Of a stretch of 64,000 bases of DNA, positions 33,551-42,682 are shown one piece after another. The first letter of the stretch is position 1. Every line of letters begins with the position of its first letter. Source of the DNA: Kalmanozyma brasiliensis GHG001. Lineage: Eukaryota > Basidiomycota > Ustilaginomycetes > Ustilaginales. A program made the position numbers and the translations under genes. The notes under the pieces are model-generated. The model ran no database searches. It saw only the letters and a list, made by a program, of their open reading frames with translations, and was not told where the DNA came from. The stretch covers positions 310,001-374,000 of the forward strand of contig NW_015961953.1 in NCBI RefSeq assembly GCF_000497045.1, written 5' to 3'.

Positions 33551-35106
33551 ATGGCCAACTTGTTCAACACCGCGCGCATTGCGCTCCGTGCCGCCAACGG
33601 CTCGGCTGCTTCGGTAGGTATTGCCATTTCACCAAACGCCAATGTCACGTCGCTTGTTCAGTCAGAGGTCCTTGTTCGAGGCCGCCATCTCGCAACCGCC
33701 ATATCATCGACCACCACGCGCAATACCAGAACACCACCTTATGCACAATGGAGTCATCAGCATACCGAACTTCGTTCATTCCAGCGCGAGAATCGAGTCA
33801 CTATGCAATCGCGCATTTGTCTCATCAGCAGTCTTGTGGCGCCGCTCTTTCGGTCTTCCAACGAGAGGAGCCGCTCGCTTTGATCGAAGATGGTACTGTA
33901 TAACGACGACCATGGCAGCGACTATGTGTGCTGCGACAGTCTTTTGGCAAGCATCCGTACATCTGGAAGCTGCATTCGAGATCCCGGCTGGTACTCTATC
34001 TCCTCCGCCTCGGTTCTCCTCAGACTTCTCCCTCAGTTGAGAACGGCAGATCGGGTCGCATTCTTTGCATCTCTGTCGCCTGTCGCAAACACCACAATCG
34101 GCTTCTGGCTCTCGACACTACAATTCCACAAGCGGCGTGACTTCTGCATTATCACTCCGGTATAACGACAATTGTACTGACTTCCTTTCCGTCGCTTCTT
34201 ACCCCTTCGCAGGTCCGCCACGCCTCGACACAGGCCGGTGCCAAGGCCGCGCCGTCGTTCCTGGCCTCGCGTTCCACCGCCGTCGCCGCCACCGCTGCGG
34301 CCGCCGGTTCCATCGCTTGGTACAACCACCTCTACGGCACCATCCCCTTCTTGGACACTGCCAGCGCCAACATGGCCGACGAGGGTCTCCACCCGCCCAG
34401 CTACCCCTGGTCGCACTCGGGTATCTTCGAGACCTTCGACCACGCCTCCATCCGACGTGGCTACCAGGTCTACCGTGAGGTCTGCTCGTCGTGCCACTCG
34501 CTCGACCGCATTGCTTGGCGTAACCTGGTGGGCAACTCGCACACCATCGACGAGATCAAGGCTATGGCCGAGGAGGTGGAGTACGAGGACGGTCCGGATG
34601 ACGAGGGTGCCATGTTCCAGCGCCCTGGTAAGCCCGCCGACTACATGCCTCGCCCTTACGCCAACGACGAGGCTGCGCGAGCTGCCAACGCCGGTGCTCT
34701 GCCCCCTGATCTGAGTCTCATGGTCAAGGCGCGTCACGGTGGTGCCGACTACATCTTTGCGCTGCTCACCGGCTACACCGACCCTCCCGCCGGTGTCAAG
34801 GTGCAGGACGGTCTGAACTACAACTCGTACTTCCCGGGTACGCAGATCGCCATGGCCCGTGTGCTCTACGACGGCCTCGTCGACTACGACGACGGCACCC
34901 CCGCCACCACTTCGCAGATGGCCAAGGACGTCGTCACCTTCTTGCACTTCTGCGCCGAACCCGAACACGACACGCGCAAGAAGATGGGCATGCAGGCCGT
35001 CATCATCCTCTCGTCCCTCACCGCGCTCTCGTTGTGGGTCAAGAGGTTCAAGTGGGCCGGCATCAAGAGCCGAAAGCTTGTTTACAACCCTCCGTCTTCG
35101 CACTGA
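33551..35106 (+). CDS. CYT1: Cytochrome c1, heme protein of respiratory complex III
   Basis: Transfers electrons from the Rieske centre to cytochrome c in the mitochondrial inner membrane. Exon 1 is 33551-33613 (21 codons, mitochondrial presequence MANLFNTARIALRAANG). Exon 2 is 34213-35106 after a 599-nt intron (GTAGGT, branch CTGAC at 34177, CGCAG). The 318-residue product has the rest of the presequence (Ala/Ser/Arg-rich), the bipartite-type hydrophobic stretch, the heme-binding CSSCH motif in REVCSSCHSLDRIAWRN, the PDLSLMVKARHGG segment, and the C-terminal membrane anchor (GMQAVIILSSLTALSLWVKRFKW). The intron is six times longer than ordinary introns here and carries terminal complementary segments described in the findings. 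Confidence 0.96.
33644..34141 (+). repeat. Inverted-repeat arms inside the CYT1 intron (putative splicing zipper)
   Basis: GTCACGTCGCTTGT at 33644-33657 pairs with ACAAGCGGCGTGAC at 34128-34141: 13 Watson-Crick pairs plus one G-U. The left arm starts 30 nt after the 5' splice site and the right arm ends 39 nt before the predicted branch-point A (34180). Confidence 0.7.
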
Positions 35107-35754
35107 TTGTAGTGTACTTTCCTCGGTCATATAGTCTTTCTTGTCGTGATACGTCGTGTGAGATCAGCGACCGTGTTTGGACCAGAATTGCTTCGATGTT
35201 GAGATGTGCCCAGATGCGAATGGGTTGCGGCAGGGCACTGAGCCGGGAAAGCTGCGGTCTTAGATCTGGTCCTCTACACACTGACCGCCATCTGAGACAG
35301 AGCTGGCAAGGAAACGCAAGCCCTAGGGCTCTGTGCATGCAAACTATCAACAGCATCGTCAAGTGTGTGTGCGAGTTAGACATCCTCCCCGTCACACGCA
35401 CCTCAGACAGCAGCATGCCGACCATGTCGTCGCATCGTCGGTTGCATCAATGGCGGCATCGCTCGCCTGCACAGTCAAACACAGCTCGCTTTCGACCTCA
35501 TTCACAAGGACACGAATGCGAACTCAGCATCAGCACAAACAACAAGGATGAAGTGAAGACGCCAACGTGTTGCCATCGGTATGGATACAAATAGTACAGG
35601 TAGGGTCTTGCGAAAGGTTGTGAGCTATCCGGAGCACGGCATCATGCGCTGATCAGTGAAGACCACACGCAATGGTGCTGAGCCTCGGACAGTATTTTTT
35701 GGGTTGAAGTAATAAGCAGGGCTTTGGAGGAGAGAACGCAATGAGCGAAAGCGT
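35107..35754. other. Convergent intergenic region CYT1 / P2
   Basis: 648 bp between two convergent 3' ends, presumably both 3' UTRs. The frames found here are short and domain-free. No gene seen. Confidence 0.5.
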
Positions 35755-36090
35755 TTAGTCGAAGAGACCGAAGCCCATGTCGTCGTCGGACTCCTCCTTC
35801 TCCTCCTCCTTCTTCTCCTCCTCGGCGGGGGCGGCGGCACCACCGGCGGCGGCAGCGGCACCCGACGAGGCAGCGGGGGCAGCACCACCGCTGGGGACCG
35901 AAGCGAGCTTCTGGTTGCCCTCGGCAATGAGCTCGTTGATGTCCTTGCCCTGCAGCTCCTCGATGAGCTTGTCAAGACGCTCCGACTCGGCCTCGATACC
36001 GACAGTCTCGAGGAGAGACTTGATGTCGGCGGCGGAGGGAGACTCCTTACCACCGAGGGTGAGGAGGAGGTAGGCTGCAATGTGCTTCAT
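35755..36090 (-). CDS. RPP2: 60S acidic ribosomal stalk protein P2
   Basis: 111 residues. The N-terminal dimerisation domain ([14 protein letters not shown]...[13 protein letters not shown]) is of P2 rather than P1 type, followed by an Ala/Gly hinge and the stalk signature [12 protein letters not shown] at the C-terminus, which binds translation GTPases. The coding part is uninterrupted. Five bases upstream of the ATG there is a good acceptor (TTTTCAG), and 525 nt further upstream a consensus donor (GTAAGT, 36615-36620), so the 5' UTR probably contains an intron at 36096-36620. That would fit the other ribosomal genes here, whose introns also sit at the start codon. Divergent from uS19. Confidence 0.96.
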   Translation of the reverse strand: MKHIAAYLLLTLGGKESPSAADIKSLLETVGIEAESERLDKLIEELQGKDINELIAEGNQKLASVPSGGAAPAASSGAAAAAGGAAAPAEEEKKEEEKEESDDDMGFGLFD

Positions 36091-36620
36091 TTTGTCTGAA
36101 AAGTTGAAGGGGGTTGGTGTGGTTGAGAGAAAAGTTGAAGTGCCGGCCGCAAATCCGCTAAAGGGCTTTGATCCAAGTGAGGAAGACTTGTGGGCTGTTG
36201 ATGGACACCGAAGTTTTCCCAGAACAACGACCAGAATGGTAAGTAACGAGAATGCGGGAATTGACGAGATGCGACGTGGAACACAGCAGCATCGGTAACG
36301 ACAGGAGGCGCGAGTGTGACCGACTTTGTCTTAGGCTTCCGATCCACCTGGGCCATGCGCCCTTTCTTCCCAGTATGATCCGTGTATCGATGTTGACATC
36401 TGATGCACTTCTACGGCACGCTGATGTCGTCGCTAGCATTCGTCCGCGACGACGTTGCATCTACCATGCTGCGACTTGCACCTCTGACACCGAGTTCTTC
36501 CAGTTTCGCTGCTTGCCAGCCCCGATATTCCTGACCGCTCCCGCCTGGTCTTGGGGGTCCAGCCATGTCACTGCCGTCCCGTCATGATGCTGTAGGTCTC
36601 GATGTCATCGAGCTACTTAC

Positions 36621-37222
36621 CTAGGTACTTTGAGAAAAGTGTCGTGGAGGTAAGGCAGGGTAGTTAGCACACAGTCGAGCTTGACATTCGCTGACCAGCC
36701 TTTCGCAGCCTCTCTGAATGTCGAGCACCGCTGCGAGAGCCAGGAAGCGCTGTGCAGGCCCGATTTCGGCTCGCCTTCGTGAGCCTCAGAAATTCCAGAC
36801 TCGAGTCGGAGCCGAAAAGCTGAATAAATCGGAGAAGCTGCGAAGCGTGTGGGATGAGCGTGGGAGTTTTTCAGATCTTTGCACCAAATTCGAGGTTTGG
36901 CCTGAAATTCCACGGCAGCAGAGCAAGAGAGAGGTGTTTGGCGCGGCTGCTTCCGCTATTTGGTGAGCGTAGCGGGCCTCAGGCTTGGGCTTCAGAGACT
37001 GGCTGCGCTGCCTCAAATTTCGTCGTGAGCTGGACTGCTCCCAGGGCTCAGAGGTGCGCTGCTGGGTGAGTCTCTGAGAGTTGGCGCTTTGAGATCGAAA
37101 GTGCCGGTCTGCTGCCCCAAATTGTGCGCGTCTGACCAAGTGAGTTGAGCGCAGCGGAGAGACATGGAACTTGGCTCGCCGTGATCCAACCTTCTCTCTC
37201 CTCACCATCAAGATTGCCCAAC
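36621..37222. promoter_or_regulatory. Divergent promoter region P2 / uS19 with repeated AATT-centred motifs
   Basis: Contains a series of AAATT-type elements on the plus strand: CAGAAATTCCAG (near 36787), CCAAATTCGAGG (near 36888), TGAAATTCCACGGCAGCAGA (36903-36922), CAAATTTCG (near 37014) and CCCAAATTGTGCGCG (37116-37130). The last two types recur in the uL18/eL15 and CYT1 promoters. Confidence 0.45.
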
Positions 37223-38307
37223 ATGTAAGTAGTGACTTGCTGCTCGTAGCATGCATGCTTCTGGACTCGACACGACACATATCACCATGCATCAGCAACC
37301 AGCACACACCAGACATCGACACATGCAGCAGATCAAAGAACGAGATGCAATGATAGCATCTGCTTGGAGGAGGCCATCATCGACCAAATAATACAGGCCT
37401 GAGAGTAGGACCAGTGGCCACGCGCAACCGCCATAGCCTCATTAGCAAAAGCTGCATCCCATCGTCGCCGCGACTAGCATCTCAGACAGGAAAGCGGAGG
37501 CGACTGGCCCCTGGACGGCGCAGGAATGGAGGAAGACGAGGTGTCTTGGACAGGAATCCTGATATCTGGCATTGCAGCCAACAATCCATCGCCATCGTCG
37601 ACCTTCCATAGCGCTTGCATCATTGATCTTGCAAATACACCGACAACCGTCACAGACGAGCTGGCCAGACCCACCTACATTCTGGTCCACCGATTGTTTC
37701 GACACCGCAGCTCTCTTCCAGCGACCCGCTCTCCGATCTTCGCAGTCCAGTATCCTGTCCAGAAGCATGCCTGCATGCAAGCTCTCGTCCCAGCACCGAC
37801 GATCCGACCGCTGACCTTTGTACATCGACACCATTTACTACTTCCGCTCACTGCAGGGATGACTACGACGCCGCCGCCGCTGCCGAGCTCAAGCGCAAGC
37901 GAACTTTCCGCAAGTTCACCTACCGAGGTATCGAGCTCGACTCGCTCCTCGACATGTCCAACGAGGACTTCATGCAGGTCGTCCACGCTCGTGCCCGCAG
38001 AAAGTTCCAGCGCGGTCTCAAGCGCAAGCCCATGGGCCTCATCAAGCGTCTGCGCAAGGCCAAGGCCGAGGCTCTGCCCAACGAGAAGCCCGCTACCGTC
38101 AAGACCCACCTGCGTGACATGATTATCGTCCCCGAGATGATTGGGTCCATGATCGGCATCTACACCGGTCGCTTCTTCGTCAACACCGAGATCAAGCCCG
38201 AGATGGTCGGCCACTACCTTGGCGAGTTCGCCATGACCTACATCCCCACCCGTCACGGTGCCAAGGGTAAGGGTGCCACCGTCGACCGCTTCCTCCCCAT
38301 CCGATAA
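37223..38307 (+). CDS. RPS15: 40S ribosomal protein uS19 (S15)
   Basis: Small-subunit ribosomal protein near the decoding head. The start codon itself appears to be split. Bases A and T (37223-37224) precede donor GTAAGT, and exon 2 (37857-38307) begins with G after acceptor CTGCAG, restoring ATG followed by GAT GAC TAC. The 150-residue product [25 protein letters not shown]... matches uS19, including the motif [20 protein letters not shown] and the C-terminus [17 protein letters not shown]. No alternative upstream ATG reads into the conserved N-terminus ([17 protein letters not shown]). Starting at the next ATG would delete it. The 632-nt intron has a CTGAC branch site at 37811 and a 14-bp end-to-end inverted repeat. 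Confidence 0.93.
37253..37770 (+). repeat. Inverted-repeat arms inside the uS19 intron (putative splicing zipper)
   Basis: GCATGCTTCTGGAC at 37253-37266 is the exact reverse complement of GTCCAGAAGCATGC at 37757-37770. The left arm starts 28 nt after the 5' splice site. The right arm ends 44 nt before the predicted branch A (37814). Additional GCAT/ATGC pairing is possible just outside. Confidence 0.75.
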
Positions 38308-39023
38308 ACGGATCGAGAGTGCTTGCGTTCCGGCTTCCTTTTCTCTACTCGTTACACGGCCTTCGAACAGGTCCTATTTCCCGTTCGTCTGGCCCTTCAT
38401 CACACTCGTCGTTCGATCAATCGCTTGGAGCGTGTTCATCTTCGAGACTTGTACTTTTCACACGCCCATCTTCGCTATCGAGCTTTGTGGGCAGCTCACA
38501 ACCACCATCCCCAAAATACTGAATCTCAATTCACGAGCATAGCATCCTATTTCTTGTCGCCTGTGATATGTTGCGCTTTGAGATCCACCGAGAGCGAGTG
38601 GTTGAGGATGAACGCGAGATGACTGAAGTGACAACTGGCGGTCCGCATCAGCAGTGTCCGACTGAGAAGATCTCATCGAACGGTCCATGGCCCATGATTC
38701 TTTCAGCGGTCGAACAGCCAGCTTATGTTCAAGGTCAAGCGCAGTCGAGGCAGACAAAGATTGATGTTACAAAACGACCAAGTCGTATGGTATTGCAAAT
38801 GCAGATGAGACGCCAGCTTCAATGAAGACAAGCGCTCGATTTTGTATGGAGACGAGTGGCACAACAGCCTGCACCAAGTGAAACGGATCACCAGAAACAC
38901 GAGGCGAGGCTGACACGCTACAACATGACCAAAGGGGTGTGAAGGTGGGGGAGGGTAAAAATGCGAGAGAGAGAAGAGGGGTGAAGCCAAGAAGTATCGA
39001 GTTGCCCAAGAAAAGACGGACGC
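38308..39023. other. Convergent intergenic region uS19 / uL18
   Basis: 716 bp between convergent 3' ends. T/C-rich sequence follows uS19, as in a 3' UTR. No gene seen. Confidence 0.5.
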
Positions 39024-40203
39024 TTAAGCAAGACCAGCGGCCTCCTTGAAGATGGAGATCTGCTCGTTGATCTTGGACTTGCGCTGCTGGTAGGTGAGCT
39101 TGGTCTGCTTGTACTTCTTGGACTCGGCGGCCCAGTCCTTGGACTTGTCCGAGTTGGTGAACGAGGGGTCCTCGCGGATCTTCTCAAACGCCTCGGTCCA
39201 CATGTCCTCGAGGTCCTCGGAGCCGATCTCCTGCTCGAGAGCGGTGGAGAACTGCTTCTTGAATCGCTCGTCGTCCTCCTCCTCAAGGGACTCCATGTAC
39301 TCGGCGACGTGGCCACCGAAGATGTAGGAGCGGAGCAGCTCGGCGTCGAGCTCCTTGGCCTCGGGGTCGTAACCAGGGAAACGCTTCTCCGAGTGGGGGA
39401 TGAAGATGCCGCCGTCCGAGGCACCCTTGAGGGCACCGAAGACACGCGAACCGGTGGAAGTGCGCTTCAGACCAACGTCGAGGAAGCACTTGAAGGGGCG
39501 GGGCTCATCGTCACCGAGGGGCTCGACCTCGGCCATCTCTCCATCGGGCTCAGTAACACCCTCGTACTTGTCGGCGAGACCGAGGATGGTCAGCGCACGA
39601 CGAGCGACAAGGAGACCAGTGGCATAGGCAGCGGTCCAGTTGGCAAGACCGGTCTTGACACCGTAACGGGGCAGCTCCTTGGACGAAGCCTGGGTGAGGA
39701 CAAAGTCACCGACGATCTTGGCGTGGACGATCTGGCATGTGACGTATCGGTTGGAGAAACGAACGACAAGGCGGTACTTGGGGGCGTTGTACTTGTTCTT
39801 GGCCTGGGACACGAGACGCTTGCGGGCGTAGTAGTCGGTGCGGCCCTCTCGTCGTCGTCGGTACTTGACCTGGTAACGAGAGAAGTAGGCGTTGGACTTG
39901 ACAGTCTTGACGTAAGGCTGTTGGTGGGGTTACAGTTTACATGGTTGGGTTCGGGTTGTAAGTATGTCGTTCCATATTGACCTGCTGATATATCCACACT
40001 ACCTTCAACGACAGCAAGCACCTCCCCTCCAACCATCTTGTGCTGCGATACGCATCTTGGCAATGCTGACGCCAACTCCTGTAATGATGCATGGATGGCA
40101 CACGTGGCACATCACAACGGGTCCTGCTAGATAATAGAGTCGCTCGGGGGTGCTGGTGCTGTCGTTGATACGGTGTATGCTGATGCGATATGCTACTCAC
40201 CAT
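39024..40203 (-). CDS. RPL5: 60S ribosomal protein uL18 (L5)
   Basis: Binds 5S rRNA and delivers it to the 60S subunit as part of the 5S RNP. Exon 1 supplies only the ATG (40201-40203), followed immediately by donor GTGAGT. Exon 2 is 39024-39917 after a 283-nt intron ending CCAACAG. The product has 298 residues (yeast 297) and starts MPYVKTVKSNAYFSRYQVKY. Family hallmarks are RRRREGRTDYYARKRL, PKYRLVVRFSNR, LANWTAAYATGLL, RVFGALKGASDGGIFIPHSEKRFPG and LLRSYIFGGHVAEYM. The intron carries a 12-bp terminal inverted repeat. It shares a divergent promoter region with eL15. Confidence 0.95.
40005..40168 (-). repeat. Inverted-repeat arms inside the uL18 intron (putative splicing zipper)
   Basis: On the plus strand TGCTGTCGTTGA (40157-40168) and TCAACGACAGCA (40005-40016) are exact reverse complements. 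In the transcript the first arm begins 32 nt after the 5' splice site and the second ends 46 nt before a CTTAC branch-like site (A at 39959). Confidence 0.7.
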
Positions 40204-40770
40204 CTTGGAGAATCTTGAGGCTGATGCTTCAGGCTTGGTGATCAGGAAAGAGGATGGCGAGCAAGGGCTTGACTATGGACCCCTCGCTCTCTCAGGCTGC
40301 CACAGCAGAATCGCTGCCAGGCTCACCAGCTCCTCTTCGAAGATTGGTTCTCAAAATCTGAACTAACATTCGAGCATAAATTCTTTGAGCCTAAGCAGCT
40401 GAAATTTGTGCGCCTCGCTGCAGCGAAGCACTCGACTTTGCGGAATTCGCAGTCTCCAAACGATATCAGGACCTCGGCCGAAGCCAATCACGTGCGTGTG
40501 CCACAGCGGCCCATCTGCCAGAATTCGCAAAGCCTCTCAGAAGCCAGTCTCTGCCGCCGCCTCTGTGAGCTGCAGTGTGCAGGCAGCTCGAGTGAAATTC
40601 TCGAGTGTTAGCGCTGAGAAGGTGCGAGTGTGGAAAGGGCTTGGCCGTCAGTCTCTAGGTCTCGCGTGTGTGAGGCAAGGCTGGATTCGAGTCGGATACG
40701 ATCTGGTCGTCGTCGGCTGCGCTCTCCCTTCTCGACACCCTACGACCTCTGTCATCAAGAATTATTCAAG
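40204..40770. promoter_or_regulatory. Divergent promoter region uL18 / eL15
   Basis: 567 bp between the uL18 ATG and the putative first intron of eL15, which includes the eL15 5' UTR exon. Carries CTGAAATTTGTGCGCC (40399-40413, shared with CYT1 and uS19 promoters) and GAATTCGCA repeated at about 40442 and 40523. Confidence 0.45.
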
Positions 40771-40809
40771 GTAAGGCTACATCACCAGCACCTCATCCGG
40801 CAAACACAA

Positions 40810-41040
40810 CCAGCAAACGTAGCGAACCGAGCCCCCAGTCAGCCACACATTGCACGCACCGACGCAATCATCATCGAAACAAAGGAGCATTTGCAGATGT
40901 AAGGACTTTGGACGCCACGCAATGGAGCATGATGGCGGATAAGGAAGATGATTCGGGACACGCATGTATAGCACAGCATCATCGCCAGCACCAGCATCCA
41001 CCGCATCGCCAACAATACTCGCCGCTCGCTACGTTTCTGG
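40810..41040 (+). repeat. Inverted-repeat arms inside the eL15 5' UTR intron
   Basis: CCAGCAAACGTAGCGA (40810-40825) pairs with TCGCTACGTTTCTGG (41026-41040), 15 bp with one bulged C. It starts 39 nt after the donor but ends about 140 nt before the branch-like CTAAC at 41179, so the geometry differs from the other introns. Confidence 0.5.
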
Positions 41041-41234
41041 GGACGTTTAGTACCCTCGTCAATCAGACTCCACGAGTTGTAGTAGCATCTTTACCCATGC
41101 GAACCGCTCAACGATGCCTGGTTGCGAGGCGTCGACCTTTTGTGTCCCCTCTCGTTCACGATTGCTTGAAAGCTCGTGCTAACCTCTCTCTTGCCATCCT
41201 TTTCTGATTCTGGCGCAACGCAACAACTCAACAG

Positions 41235-42417
41235 ATGGGTGCCTACAAATACGTCGAGGAGCTCTACAAGAAGAAGCAGAGCGATGTGCTCCGATTCCTT
41301 CTCCGAGTTCGGTTAGTATTCAACAATCATGTCGACGTTCTCGCCGTTGCACCTTCGCTTTTCGACCATCGCCAGCGCCATCGACAGAGAGTAGCACGCT
41401 GGAAGGCTCAGAGCTGTCATCAAGGGAACATGCGTTATGGAGTCTCGCTTCGCAGCGCCGTGGAAGCGTGTTTGCTTGCCACACATCAGAAACTAGGCTC
41501 GACCCAGCGTCAACGACTTCGTTGCCGCATCATTGCGCGACGTCTTCAGCGACGCTCTGATCGAAGTCCTTCGTACTTGAAGTTGGCAAGCATCACTGTG
41601 TTCCACGGGCGTTGATGTCGCGTTGCACCTTGAGCCACGTTGTCCTTCCTGACCGACAGATGTCCTCATTGACGGTTTGTCAATGTTTGACGCTCTGTAC
41701 TGGACAGGTGATCCTGCCCAGTCAGCATGCTAGCTCTCTCTGTGGAACAGTGCTGCGATGTCGTCGAAGAGCGATGCAGTACAACAGCAAGAATGTGTCC
41801 GACTACACCGCCAATCACCACAACAACCACGCTGACCCGTATATCGACTTTGCATCCACCTTCATTCCACCAACCACAGCTGCTGGGAGTACCGTCAGCT
41901 GAACGTCATCCACCGCACCTCGCGCCCTTCGCGACCCGACAAGGCCCACCGTCTGGGCTACAAGTCGAAGCAGGGTTACGTTGTGTACCGCATTCGCGTT
42001 CGTCGCGGTAACCGCAAGAAGCCCGTTCCCAAGGGTGCCACTTACGGCAAGCCCGTTCGTCAGGGTGTGAACCACCTCAAGTACCAGCGTTCGCTCCGCG
42101 CCACTGCTGAGGAGCGTGTGGGTCGCAAGTGCTCGAACCTGCGCATCCTCAACTCGTACTGGATCAACCAGGACGGCGTGTACAAGTACTTTGAGGTCAT
42201 CGCGGTTGACCCTCAGCACAAGGCGATCCGTCGCGACCCTCGCATCAACTGGATCGCCAAGGCCGTCCACAAGCGCCGCGAGTGCCGCGGTCTCACCGCC
42301 ACCGGCAAGAAGAGCCGTGGCCAAGGAAAGGGTCACCGCTACAACAAGACCCAGGGCGGCGGAAAGAACTCGACCATCAGGAAGAGGGATACCCTCCAGC
42401 TCCGCCGATACCGTTAA
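41235..42417 (+). CDS. RPL15: 60S ribosomal protein eL15
   Basis: Exons 41235-41311 ([20 protein letters not shown]...) and 41880-42417, with a 568-nt intron (GTTAGT, branch CTGAC at 41832, CCACAG) that joins RVR to [12 protein letters not shown]. The 204-residue product has the family signatures [35 protein letters not shown] and [16 protein letters not shown]. The ATG is directly preceded by CTCAACAG, an acceptor, and a consensus donor (CAAG|GTAAGG) lies at 40771. The 5' UTR therefore probably carries a further 464-nt intron (40771-41234) abutting the start codon. Both introns contain long-range inverted repeats. Confidence 0.95.
41356..41773 (+). repeat. Nested inverted-repeat arms inside eL15 intron 2 (putative splicing zipper)
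   Basis: Outer helix: CGCTTTTCGAC (41356-41366) pairs with GTCGAAGAGCG (41763-41773), 11 bp with one G-U. It continues as CATCGC (41367-41372) with GCGATG (41755-41760), then AGC with GCT. Inner helix: ACAGAGAGTAGCA (41384-41396) pairs with TGCTA and CTCTCTGT (41728-41743, three-base bulge). About 33 bp in collinear nested order. Confidence 0.7.
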
Positions 42418-42682
42418 TCAGCTCGCTCCTCAGCGCTGGTTTTCCGTCGGTTCGAGTCTCGTTGCATTCACATCCCCCTCATTCATGTCATCGTGTATTA
42501 GTTGGTTGCTTCAGAGCTCCACACACCCAAAATTTCACCGTCTCTGAGGGTTCAGCCCTTGAAGACACCATTGCTTGCATTCGTCGTTGCGCGTGTGATT
42601 GTGACATGTTTGCTGAGATGCTCGTGACGTGCAGTTCCGGTGCGTTCGTGTGCTCGTGGGCAATTGTTGGTGAGGGTGTGAA

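Noticed and set aside
34213..35134. Other-frame open frames overlapping CYT1 exon 2
   Set aside because: Shadow frames in GC-rich coding sequence; the heme-motif frame is clearly the gene.
37345..37405. Box C/D-like ATGATAG...CTGA in the uS19 intron
   Set aside because: C box has mismatches, spacing is short and no guide or terminal stem is convincing.
37526..38122. 198-codon plus frame crossing the uS19 intron-exon boundary
   Set aside because: It is out of frame with uS19 in the exon and reads intron sequence in its first half. No domain.
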